Part shown: positions 56,789-64,000 of the stretch, one piece after another
How the letters are laid out: every line of letters begins with the position of its first letter
Numbering within the stretch: position 1 is the stretch's first letter
Assembly: GCF_033095945.1 (NCBI RefSeq)
Contig: NZ_AP026800.1
Span: 1,550,001-1,614,000, forward strand
Direction: 5' to 3'
DNA from: Bombiscardovia apis
GTDB lineage: Bacteria; Actinomycetota; Actinomycetes; Actinomycetales; Bifidobacteriaceae
Length of the DNA: 64,000 nucleotides
Program-made: the position numbers and the translations under genes
The notes under the pieces: generated by a model
The model's database searches: none
What the model was told of the DNA's origin: nothing
The model's input: the letters and a program-made list of their open reading frames with translations, nothing else

Positions 56789-57112
56789 AGGCAAAGCAAA
56801 GCGAGAATGAAAGCTAAAGTACGAGATAAAACACAATCGCAAGAGCCAAGCGCAAACTAAGGTAAGAAGTAAAAGCCAGCAACGCGCAAGCAAGCTGGCG
56901 GCGGGGTTGGATGTGAAGCAATAAGCAGTTCCCCTTGCTGAACAGCCAACCCCGCCGCCAGCGCCCGGGCACCCAACCGCATGTCAGAGCACCCAACCCA
57001 GAACCCGGGCACCCAGCTCAACAGTCAAGCACCCAACTGAGCCTCAAAGCCCCAAAGCCCCAGAGCCGAGCACCCAAAACCCAGAACAAGGCACCCAGCA
57101 AAGAAAAGCTGA
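56789..57112. other. Non-coding stretch with G/C-rich inverted repeat and GCACCCA repeats
   Basis: No credible gene. A perfect 17-bp inverted repeat (GCTGGCGGCGGGGTTGG at 56894-56910; complement at 56946-56962) could be a terminator. To its right the motif GCACCCA recurs about eight times at irregular spacing up to the mtnN stop, a degenerate low-complexity tract. Confidence 0.5.
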
Positions 57113-57838
57113 CTACAGCTGGGCGGCAATCTTCAGCACTAGCTTGGCTGCTGTATCGGCATACTCGGAGATGTCGAACTCCTTGAAGACCTCGTAGTCG
57201 GTGTCAGCGTTGTCGCTCAGAGCGCGAATAATCAACACCGGAACCTGGTTACGGGCAGCCACATGGGCCACGGCCGCGCCCTCCATCTCGACTGCGTCTG
57301 CCCCAGTCTCAGCCTGAACCTGCGCCGTCTTCTCCGGTGAGTCTACAAAGTAGTTGCCCGTGGCAATAGTGCCTACGATGTGCGTGATGCCCATCTCTTC
57401 CAAAGCCTGACCCGCCACCTCCAAAAGATGAGCATCGGAGTGGAACTCGGGCGTTTGAGGGGCAAACTGAGCAATCAGGCGCATGTCGGAATCCAAGTAA
57501 CGCAAGGTACCGCCCAAGACCACATCGTTAATGTGAAGCGACTTGTTGAGATTGCCTGCAATGCCAGAGAAGATCAGAGCCTTAGGGTGGTAGCGGTCAA
57601 TCAAATACTGGGCTGAAGCGGCGATGTTGACCGTGCCCATACCGCCCACCGTTGCGGCAATCTCAACGCCGTTGCCGTCGGCCGCCTGCAAGCTGCCGCG
57701 CACCACGTCGAGCCCAGCCCGCTTGGAGTCGGGGTCGTGACTAGCACCGGAGAGCTGCTGGGCTACCAGAGCCACTTCCTCGTCCATAGCGCCAAGCACT
57801 GCCACTACTTTGCTTTGCTGCTCACTCACCGCACTCAT
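57113..57838 (-). CDS. mtnN: 5'-methylthioadenosine/S-adenosylhomocysteine nucleosidase
   Basis: 241 residues from the second of two adjacent ATGs (AAGGAG six bases upstream). Hydrolyses MTA and SAH to adenine plus the thioribose, for methionine salvage and AI-2 precursor formation. Motifs: VLGAMDEEVALVAQQL (catalytic Glu), FSGIAGNLNKSLHINDVVLG, VEMEGAAVAHVA and the catalytic Asp in IIRALSDNADTD. Single gene. Confidence 0.93.
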   Translation of the reverse strand: MSAVSEQQSKVVAVLGAMDEEVALVAQQLSGASHDPDSKRAGLDVVRGSLQAADGNGVEIAATVGGMGTVNIAASAQYLIDRYHPKALIFSGIAGNLNKSLHINDVVLGGTLRYLDSDMRLIAQFAPQTPEFHSDAHLLEVAGQALEEMGITHIVGTIATGNYFVDSPEKTAQVQAETGADAVEMEGAAVAHVAARNQVPVLIIRALSDNADTDYEVFKEFDISEYADTAAKLVLKIAAQL

Positions 57839-57937
57839 CATGTTCTCCTTCATAGGCAACTGCCAACGGGGCCAATCCTCACGAAACTCAGGGTAGCACC
57901 GGCAGGAACGATTGACTTCCCAGCTAGCTATTTGCGC

Positions 57938-59143
57938 TCACTGAGTAGGGGGCTTGACCTCTTGCCGACGGCTTTCAACTGCCTGCGCCAGGGTTTGCAA
58001 GAGCTCAGCAGTCCTAGGCCAAGCAATGCAGCGGTCGGTGATGGACTGGCCGTAAGTGAGTTCACTCAGCGGGGCAGCGCTCTGGTTGCCGCCTTCGAGG
58101 AAGCTTTCCATCATGATTCCAGTTATGCCCGGCTCCCCCGCCGCAATGCGCTCGGCCAGCTCCTCGACCAGTGCCGCCTGACGCAGCTCGTCTTTGCCAG
58201 AGTTGCCATGGGAGGCGTCGATAATGAGCCCGTGCGCTGCCGCAGAACCAGTGGGCATGCCTTCGCGCAGCTGGTTCATCGCGTCTGAGACCGACTTCGG
58301 TTCGCAGTTGGGACCGTGGGATGAGCCGCGCAACACGAGGTGGCAGTCGGGATTGCCTAAGGTTTGGACCGCCGAAGCCCGCCCTTCGTGGTTGATACCA
58401 AAGAAGGTATGCTGCCGGGAGGCGGTGAAGCAGGAATCGATAGCCGCCCCAACATCGCCGTCGGTGGCGTTCTTAAAACCGATGGGCATGGAGAGGCCGG
58501 AAGCCAGCTGCCGGTGAACCTGGCTCTCGGTATTGCGAGCGCCGATAGCCCCCCAAGAGATAGCGTCCGCAGTGAACTGGGGCGAGGTTGGCTCCAAAAA
58601 CTCAGTGGCCGCGGGAAGGCCGGTGCCCAAGATGGAGAGCAAGACGCGGCGGGCTAGGACCAGACCCTTGCGAATCTTGTGACTGCCGTCTACGTCGGGG
58701 TCGTTAATCAGGCCCTTCCAGCCCATGGTCGTGCGCGGCTTCTCGAAGTATGCTCGCATCACAATCAGAAGGCGGTCTTCGAGCTGCTCGTTGAGGGCGG
58801 CGAGCTTTTGTGCATATTCGAGCGCGGCCTTGGGGTCGTGAATGGAGCAGGGGCCTACGATGACCAGTAGGCGGTCGTCTTCACCCTGGAGAACTTGACG
58901 AATGCTTTCGCGCGAGGAAATCACTAAGTCGCGGGCTGCCTGATCGAGCGGGTAGTCGGTCAGTATTTGCGCTGGGGTGGGCAGCGGATCGAGCTCGATA
59001 ATGCGGCGGTTGACGATGTGCCCAATGCCGACTTCATCTTCCCAGCGGATTGCGTCGGGGTCGAAGAGTGGATTGACACCTTCGCTCAGGGCCTCTTGGG
59101 CTGCCTGAGTTTTACGGCTGGGCTCCAAATAATCCAAACTCAT
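57938..59143 (-). CDS. aroG: DAHP synthase, type I (second of tandem pair)
   Basis: Condenses PEP and erythrose-4-phosphate, first step of the shikimate pathway. 401 residues. Conserved blocks: LLVIVGPCSIHDPKAALEYA, VMRAYFEKPRTTMGWKGLIN, SWGAIGARNTESQVHRQLAS, SMPIGFKNATDG, VLRGSSHGPN and DASHGNSGKD, with metal and PEP ligands in place. Its ATG overlaps the stop of the upstream paralogue by 4 bp. Probably an isozyme with different feedback control (inference). Confidence 0.94.
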   Translation of the reverse strand: MSLDYLEPSRKTQAAQEALSEGVNPLFDPDAIRWEDEVGIGHIVNRRIIELDPLPTPAQILTDYPLDQAARDLVISSRESIRQVLQGEDDRLLVIVGPCSIHDPKAALEYAQKLAALNEQLEDRLLIVMRAYFEKPRTTMGWKGLINDPDVDGSHKIRKGLVLARRVLLSILGTGLPAATEFLEPTSPQFTADAISWGAIGARNTESQVHRQLASGLSMPIGFKNATDGDVGAAIDSCFTASRQHTFFGINHEGRASAVQTLGNPDCHLVLRGSSHGPNCEPKSVSDAMNQLREGMPTGSAAAHGLIIDASHGNSGKDELRQAALVEELAERIAAGEPGITGIMMESFLEGGNQSAAPLSELTYGQSITDRCIAWPRTAELLQTLAQAVESRRQEVKPPTQ

Positions 59144-60303
59144 GCCTGCTCCCTCTTCTGATTCATGCCGCGCTCACGGCGGGTACTTACTGCTGCTGCT
59201 AAGCGCTCTAGCAGCTCGCGGGTGCGATCCCAAGCTATGCAAGCGTCGGTAATGGACTGTCCGTATGTGAGTTCGCTCAGCGGCGCAGCGCTCTGGTGGC
59301 CGCCCTGTAAGAAGCTCTCCATCATGATACCTAGGATTCCGCTCTTGCCGGCAGCTAAGCGCTCAGCAAGTTCTTCGACGACTTGCGCTTCAACTTGCTC
59401 GTCTTTACCGCAATTGCCGTGGGCCGCATCGATGAGTAGACCGTAACCGCTGGTTTCGGTAGCCTTGGACTGGCGTAAGGATTCTAGGGCTTCGTGCACG
59501 TCGCTGGCGCTATAGTTAGGGCCATGGGCTGAGCCGCGCAGGATTACATGGCAGTCCGGGTTGCCCTTGGTCTCAACTGAAATAACCTGCCCGTCGAGAT
59601 TAACCGAAAGAAAGTGGTGTTCGAAAGACGAAGCGTAGCAGGAGTCGGCGGCCGCTTGGACGTTGCCGTCGGTGGAGTTCTTAAAACCGATAGGCATGGA
59701 GAGGCCGGAGGCTAGCTCGCGGTGAACCTGACTCTCAGTGTTGCGAGCGCCGATAGCTCCCCAAGAAACTGCGTCGGAGAAGTACTGTGGGGTAATGGGA
59801 TCGAGCCATTCGGTGGCCGTGGGCAGGCCCAATTCCAAGATGTTGACCAAGGTCTTGCGCGCCAGCCACATACCCTTGCGAATGTCGAAGGTGCCGTTCA
59901 CGTCGGGGTCGTTAATCAGGCCCTTCCAGCCCACCGTTGTGCGCGGCTTTTCGAAGTAGGCGCGCATGACGATAACGAGACGGTCTTGCAATTCCTCCCG
60001 CGCCTGAGCGAGCAGACCTGCGTATTCGAGCGCTGCCTTGGGGTCGTGAATAGAGCAGGGGCCTACGATAACGAGCAGGCGGTCGTCTTGCCCGTGTAAA
60101 ACGTCTCGAATCTCCTGACGGGAGCGTAGCACTAGGTCGATTTGCTCGGAGCCAAGTGGCAAATCGCGTATAAACAAGCGGGGGGCTGGGATGGGGTCGA
60201 GCTGGCGAATGTTGACGTCGACGGTCTCAGGATAGACTGCGCTCTGGCTCAAACGCTGCTGATCGTTGTCTTGCGAGCTGCCCGGTCCGCGCAGTGGCTG
60301 CAT
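59140..60303 (-). CDS. aroF: DAHP synthase, type I (first of tandem pair)
   Basis: 387 residues with the same core as the downstream copy: GPCSIHDPKAALEYAGLLAQ, AYFEKPRTTVGWKGLINDPD, SWGAIGARNTESQVHRELAS, SMPIGFKNSTDG, RGSAHGPNYS, DAAHGNCGKD. N-terminal sequences differ most, which is where allosteric ligands of type I enzymes bind, so different aromatic amino-acid sensitivity is plausible. Symbol is nominal. Co-transcribed and translationally coupled with 57938-59143. Confidence 0.92.
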   Translation of the reverse strand: MQPLRGPGSSQDNDQQRLSQSAVYPETVDVNIRQLDPIPAPRLFIRDLPLGSEQIDLVLRSRQEIRDVLHGQDDRLLVIVGPCSIHDPKAALEYAGLLAQAREELQDRLVIVMRAYFEKPRTTVGWKGLINDPDVNGTFDIRKGMWLARKTLVNILELGLPTATEWLDPITPQYFSDAVSWGAIGARNTESQVHRELASGLSMPIGFKNSTDGNVQAAADSCYASSFEHHFLSVNLDGQVISVETKGNPDCHVILRGSAHGPNYSASDVHEALESLRQSKATETSGYGLLIDAAHGNCGKDEQVEAQVVEELAERLAAGKSGILGIMMESFLQGGHQSAAPLSELTYGQSITDACIAWDRTRELLERLAAAVSTRRERGMNQKREQA

Positions 60304-60347
60304 AAGTGTTCTCCCAACTTCCCCAACATGCTTCTCTATACATAATA

Positions 60348-60382
60348 AGCGCCTGCCGCTCCCTTGAGAGCAGGCAGGCGCT
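60348..60382 (-). terminator. Terminator after pepC
   Basis: AGCGCCTGCC pairs perfectly with GGCAGGCGCT, followed by TTATTAT on the minus strand, 20 bp after the pepC stop. Confidence 0.8.
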
Positions 60383-60401
60383 CGTTAGCTTGAAGCTAGA
60401 T

Positions 60402-61763
60402 TCAGGCGAGAGCGCCCATTGGATCCCAAGCAGGCAGCATGATTGCCGGCTCGTCGAAGGCCTTGCGGTACTCTTCGGGCAGCATGGACTTAGGAACTGC
60501 TACCTCGTAGACGTACTCGTCGAACCAGTCGTCGCTCATGACGAAGTAACCCTTGTCGGCAATGGCACTGCCCCAAGAGTTCTCGACCTTCCAGCGGTTG
60601 GTGGTCTTGCCGTCGTCGGCCACATCTACGCCCACGAAGGCCATAGCGTGGTTCATAGCGGACTGGCCGAAGCGCACGCGCTCTTCCTTATCGAGATCGA
60701 AGTCAACGTCGTAGACGCGACCGTACTCGAAGAGGTCGGTGGCCCACTGGCCTTCCTTGCGGTCCATCATCGGGTGGCAGTCAGCGCCGAACCAGACGGG
60801 CAGGCCCTGCTCGCTCAGGAGCTGACGGGCGCAGTCCTTCATGAACTGGGCGTCGACGTTCAGGTACTCGGTTGGGTCGCCGCCTGCCACGTTGCCCAAG
60901 TGCTCGATACCAATCTTCTTGCCCTTGGGGTGCTCACGGCGAGGATCATCGACCAGGCAGACGTAATCTTCGAGGCCAGCTTTGACATACTTCTGCCAGA
61001 ACTCCTGAGGCGTGATTTCGCCATCGCGATGGAAGTTGCCGTCCTTGTCGGTCCACTCCCAGTCGAAGGAGGTGGGGGGAGTGCCCAAGTGAATGGTCAG
61101 AATGCGGTGGCCGGCAGCCGTGTAATCCTTCACAATCTGGTCGATGGAGCTAGGATCCTCAGCCATGTGTGCCACTGCCTGGTGCAGGAGGGAGCGCAGC
61201 TGGTAGTTCATCTCGCCCGTGTTCTGCGAAGAAGCAGTCTCGGGGTAGTACTGCTTGGGCACTGCACCGTACTTCTTGTAGAGATTCATGGCCATAACCC
61301 ACTGGCCCCCGTCTCCCATCACGTCTGAGAGCAGGAACTGCATGAGCTGGGAGTCAACGGGCTCGCCGGCGCGCACGAGGGCGGCAGTATCTTGGAGGAA
61401 GTAGTTTACACGCTCCAGCTTGTCGCAATACATGGCGTAGTTTTGCGAAAATTCGAAGTCACCTGCTGGGTTCGAGGTGGACTCAGTGTCAATGTTGAGG
61501 GCGCGGCGGGCCACGAAGCGGGCCACGTTGAGCGAGCTGAAGAGCCAGCAGCGGCCCGAGTGGGCCTGAGTGGTGACCTTGCCATTGTCGACGCTCACCG
61601 AGAAGCGGTGCTGCAGGAGGCGAGAGCGATCGTAGTTGTGTGCAACCGGCTCAATTCCCGAACTAGTGACCGCGTTCATGGCGAGGCGGTTGGCTGGGCG
61701 CTGGTCAAATTCCTCGCGCAAACCTTCGAGTGCGGATGAAGACAGTGGTTGTAATTGAGTCAT
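60402..61763 (-). CDS. pepC: Aminopeptidase C (C1 bleomycin hydrolase family)
   Basis: Cytoplasmic cysteine peptidase, 453 residues, that trims peptides from the N-terminus and usually forms a hexamer. Catalytic triad regions are intact: Cys in QAHSGRCWLFSSLNVARF, His in SAMNHAMAFVGVD and Asn in WKVENSWGSA. The C-terminus (MLPAWDPMGALA) extends into the active site in this family and sets exopeptidase specificity. Monocistronic. Confidence 0.95.
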   Translation of the reverse strand: MTQLQPLSSSALEGLREEFDQRPANRLAMNAVTSSGIEPVAHNYDRSRLLQHRFSVSVDNGKVTTQAHSGRCWLFSSLNVARFVARRALNIDTESTSNPAGDFEFSQNYAMYCDKLERVNYFLQDTAALVRAGEPVDSQLMQFLLSDVMGDGGQWVMAMNLYKKYGAVPKQYYPETASSQNTGEMNYQLRSLLHQAVAHMAEDPSSIDQIVKDYTAAGHRILTIHLGTPPTSFDWEWTDKDGNFHRDGEITPQEFWQKYVKAGLEDYVCLVDDPRREHPKGKKIGIEHLGNVAGGDPTEYLNVDAQFMKDCARQLLSEQGLPVWFGADCHPMMDRKEGQWATDLFEYGRVYDVDFDLDKEERVRFGQSAMNHAMAFVGVDVADDGKTTNRWKVENSWGSAIADKGYFVMSDDWFDEYVYEVAVPKSMLPEEYRKAFDEPAIMLPAWDPMGALA

Positions 61764-61844
61764 TGAGTTCTTTCCTCTTTTGTATGCACTATGAATTAGG
61801 TCTCAGAGGGCCCTACTACGCTTGGTGCCTACGCAGTAGAACTT

Positions 61845-61886
61845 GAGTTCAGAGCGCCCGCCTTCTGGGCGCGACGCTCTGAACTC
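61845..61886 (-). terminator. Terminator after DivIVA-like gene
   Basis: GAGTTCAGAGCG pairs perfectly with CGCTCTGAACTC across an 18-base loop with internal G/C pairing, about 12 bp after the stop at 61898. Confidence 0.75.
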
Positions 61887-61897
61887 GACGTTTCAAC

Positions 61898-63472
61898 TCA
61901 GCGCTTAGGCTGAGCCCGATGAATAAGCTCGGTGGGAGCAGCCTGGCTGGCCGCCGACTTAGCCGTTCGGGCTGGCGGCGGAACCGGGCCGGAAGCCTTC
62001 ATCGATGCCGGGGCGGGAACTGGCTCCTTGGCCTCTTCCTGGTCTTCTTTGTGAATGACAGGAATGTCAGCCGTATTCGGAGCATCGTTGTCGGATTCAT
62101 CCTCAAACTCGGACTCAACTACAGGCATGGGCGCGGGCACAGCCTTGGCCTTGCTGATTGCTTCGTGCTTGGCTGGCCGGGCTGCGAGAGAAGCCGGTGC
62201 GGTAGCAGGCTCAGCGCCAAGCTTGTCGAAAGCACCGAACGAGGTGGAGAAGATAGAACGCAGCTGGTCAACGCGGGTGGTAATATCGGCCTCGCGATGC
62301 TGGAGCTTAGCAATCTGCTCCTGCAAGTTGTTGAGCTCGCTCTGGGCAGCCTTGCGGCGCTCCTCAATCTCTTCCTTGGCCTGCTTGCGGCTCTCTTCCA
62401 AAAGCTGAGCAGCCTTCTCTTCGGCTTCCTTACGCTTCGAAGCAGCAAAGTCGTCAGCTTCTTTACGGGTCTTCTTGGCCTGCTCAATCAGCTGTTCGGT
62501 CTCTTCCTCAGTCTGCTTGCGGCGCTCCTCAAGGCTCTTGAGTAAGTCGTTGACCTTAGTAGTAGCCTCTTCCTGCTGGGCAGAAATCTGCTCACGAACC
62601 CGCTGGGCCTCTTCACTCACCTTGGCCTGAGTAGTGGCACTGTTGACGTTGGCATCGTCCACAATCTTCTGGGCCTGAGTTTTTGCCTTATCGGTAATCT
62701 CACCAGCCTGGCGCTGAGCCTCAGTGAGCATCTTCGAGACCTGCTCGCGCACGTCGGAAAGCTTCTTATTAGCCTCAGCTAAAGCCTGCTGAATCTGATC
62801 GTTGGCCTCATTCTTGAGTTTAACGACCTCTTCATTGGCCTTTTGGCGCAGCTCGGCAACTTGCTGGGTGGCCTTAGCCTTGGAAGCAGCGGCATCGCGC
62901 TCCTGCTCAGCACGGTCAGCTGCCAGCTTCTTCTCTTGCTCCTCGCGAGTGTTTTTCAGCTCTAATTGCAGGGCTTCACGCTGCTCTTGAGCCTGCTTCT
63001 GAGCAGATGCCTTGAGCTGGTCAGCCTGCTGGCGGGCCGTAGTAGTAAGGGTGCGAGACTGGTCGTCGGCAGCTTCCAAGATTGAGCCAGCCTTGGCGTG
63101 GGCCTCATCCACAATCCGCTTAGCATCAATCTGCGCATCCTTAACCAGAGTCGCAGCCTTCTCTTGAGCCGAAGTCCTAGTAGCAGCAGCATCTTGCTTG
63201 GCGCGGTCAAGCAGCTCTGTAGAGGTCTGCTCGGCTGAGGCCAACAACTGCTGAGCATTGGCACCGAGGGAAGCAAAAGTGCCCTCCTCACCGGGAGCAG
63301 ACTTCTTCGAGCGCTCCTCTTGCAGCTGGGCTTCCAGCTTCAAAATCCTGCTATCGTCACTCTTAATCTGCTGACGCAGTCGCGCCAAGTTATCTTGCAA
63401 CGCACTTAAGGCTTCATCGACCTTATCTTTGTCATAACCGCGCAACACGATAGGGAACTGCTCGTCCGCCAT
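61898..63472 (-). CDS. DivIVA-like coiled-coil protein
   Basis: 524 residues. The N-terminal motif FPIVLRGYDKDKVDEALSAL is like the membrane-binding DivIVA/Wag31 start. Residues about 25-400 form an almost unbroken Ala/Gln/Glu/Lys-rich coiled coil (AQKQAQEQREALQLELKNTR; ERRKQTEEETEQLIEQAKKT). The C-terminal 120 residues are Pro/Ala-rich and probably disordered. Wag31-type proteins mark poles and organise wall growth in actinobacteria; this is longer than most (~200-400) and may be a polar or septal scaffold. Monocistronic. Confidence 0.72.
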   Translation of the reverse strand: MADEQFPIVLRGYDKDKVDEALSALQDNLARLRQQIKSDDSRILKLEAQLQEERSKKSAPGEEGTFASLGANAQQLLASAEQTSTELLDRAKQDAAATRTSAQEKAATLVKDAQIDAKRIVDEAHAKAGSILEAADDQSRTLTTTARQQADQLKASAQKQAQEQREALQLELKNTREEQEKKLAADRAEQERDAAASKAKATQQVAELRQKANEEVVKLKNEANDQIQQALAEANKKLSDVREQVSKMLTEAQRQAGEITDKAKTQAQKIVDDANVNSATTQAKVSEEAQRVREQISAQQEEATTKVNDLLKSLEERRKQTEEETEQLIEQAKKTRKEADDFAASKRKEAEEKAAQLLEESRKQAKEEIEERRKAAQSELNNLQEQIAKLQHREADITTRVDQLRSIFSTSFGAFDKLGAEPATAPASLAARPAKHEAISKAKAVPAPMPVVESEFEDESDNDAPNTADIPVIHKEDQEEAKEPVPAPASMKASGPVPPPARTAKSAASQAAPTELIHRAQPKR

Positions 63473-63644
63473 GTTATCTCCTCTTTGCCACCACTACGAT
63501 GATCTCCCGCGTCATCCGGCGGGCTTCGCTCCAAACAAATGACCTGAATGACATTCTACCCTACCCGAGAGCACAATGCAGGTCTATAATGCTGCTTTCC
63601 ATCAGAGTTCACACTTTTTTACTGTTAGATATATAACTATCTCA

Positions 63645-64000
63645 CTAAGCAATCAGCATGTCGCCAGAAGAAGGCCGCCGGTAGTAACGCACCACTTCGC
63701 GTACCACATCTTGACCGGCGCGCACCTGCTGTTGTACTGGCAAACCCTGCGTCCGCTCGGTGGCCGGAACCGTGTCAACCACCGGCGGCAGGCTCACAAA
63801 ACCAGCCAACACTTCCGGGTGGGAACGGGTCCAATTGAGTAAGGAATAAAAGACCGCGTTGCACACGTAAGTGCCCGCGTCCGAGCTCAGTGTGGCAGCA
63901 ATATTATCTTGCGCGAAAGCGTGCAAAATAGCGCGCAGGGGAAGCCTAGTCCAATAAGCAGCAGGACCCTCCGGGGCAATGGGTACGCGCTGTGACGAAG
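63645..64000 (-). CDS. pcp: Pyrrolidone-carboxylate peptidase, 5' end outside window
   Basis: The C-terminal ~117 codons are present. Family features: GPAAYWTRLPLRAILHAF, then AATLSSDAGTYVCNAVFYSL with the nucleophilic Cys. Where other Pcp proteins have the catalytic His (FIHVP), this frame has GFVSLPPVV, a serine (AGC). The tail continues to LIA and TAG. It removes N-terminal pyroglutamate if active. The first half lies beyond the right edge, so this start is not visible. Confidence 0.8.
   Translation of the reverse strand, partial: SSQRVPIAPEGPAAYWTRLPLRAILHAFAQDNIAATLSSDAGTYVCNAVFYSLLNWTRSHPEVLAGFVSLPPVVDTVPATERTQGLPVQQQVRAGQDVVREVVRYYRRPSSGDMLIA

Noticed and set aside
56968..57099. GCACCCA repeats as a possible CRISPR array
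   Set aside because: The unit is too short, its spacing is irregular and no cas genes are present.

Overview
The window is a chromosomal segment of a member of the Bifidobacteriaceae. The inference rests on gene content: an actinobacterial S10-spc ribosomal operon with zinc-type S14, a fused AdhE, class Ib ribonucleotide reductase, groES standing apart from groEL under a CIRCE element, a DivIVA-like coiled-coil protein, PepC and many intracellular glycosidases. The species cannot be fixed from sequence alone; an insect- or animal-gut bifidobacterium or a close scardovial relative would fit. Almost all genes lie on the minus strand, so transcription runs right to left.

Layout. 1-11128: S10-spc operon (rpsJ to secY, secY cut by the window edge). 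11.5-14.2 kb: adhE, with a TGTGA-N6-TCACA palindrome upstream. 14.5-20.1 kb: an accessory cassette with a short secreted peptide resembling lactococcin 972, three paralogous lipoproteins that share four cysteines, and an ABC exporter set (adaptor, ATPase, permease). 20.3-30.5 kb: rplM-rpsI, a HEAT-like protein, a YigZ protein, an aquaglyceroporin, tRNA-Ser, dinB, ferredoxin, an amino-acid permease, a truncated uxuA, murB, rpmG and three tRNAs. 30.6-35.2 kb: nrdI-nrdE-nrdF with paired NrdR-like boxes, and groES with CIRCE. 35.2-44.1 kb: a membrane protein, a GNAT, a FmdB zinc ribbon, a SAF-domain protein, mscL, a 1264-residue helicase-like protein with degenerate motor motifs, and an FHA protein.

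44.3-57.1 kb is a carbohydrate region showing decay: one intact GH30, a second GH30 with a frameshift and an amber stop, a GH78 rhamnosidase, a frameshifted YesL-type protein, a MalG-type permease with a single amber stop, an intact MalF-type permease, no solute-binding protein, and the tail of a sortase-anchored surface protein. Between the GH30 genes and rplJL sits a two-gene HTH/nucleotidyltransferase unit (likely toxin-antitoxin) bracketed by two 40-bp near-identical palindromic repeats. 57.1-64 kb: mtnN, tandem DAHP synthases, pepC, the DivIVA-like protein, and a partial pcp in which the usual catalytic histidine reads as serine.

The strongest candidates for something undescribed are the peptide/four-cysteine lipoprotein/ABC cassette (14.5-20.1 kb) and the repeat-bracketed HTH/nucleotidyltransferase unit (47.65-49.23 kb).
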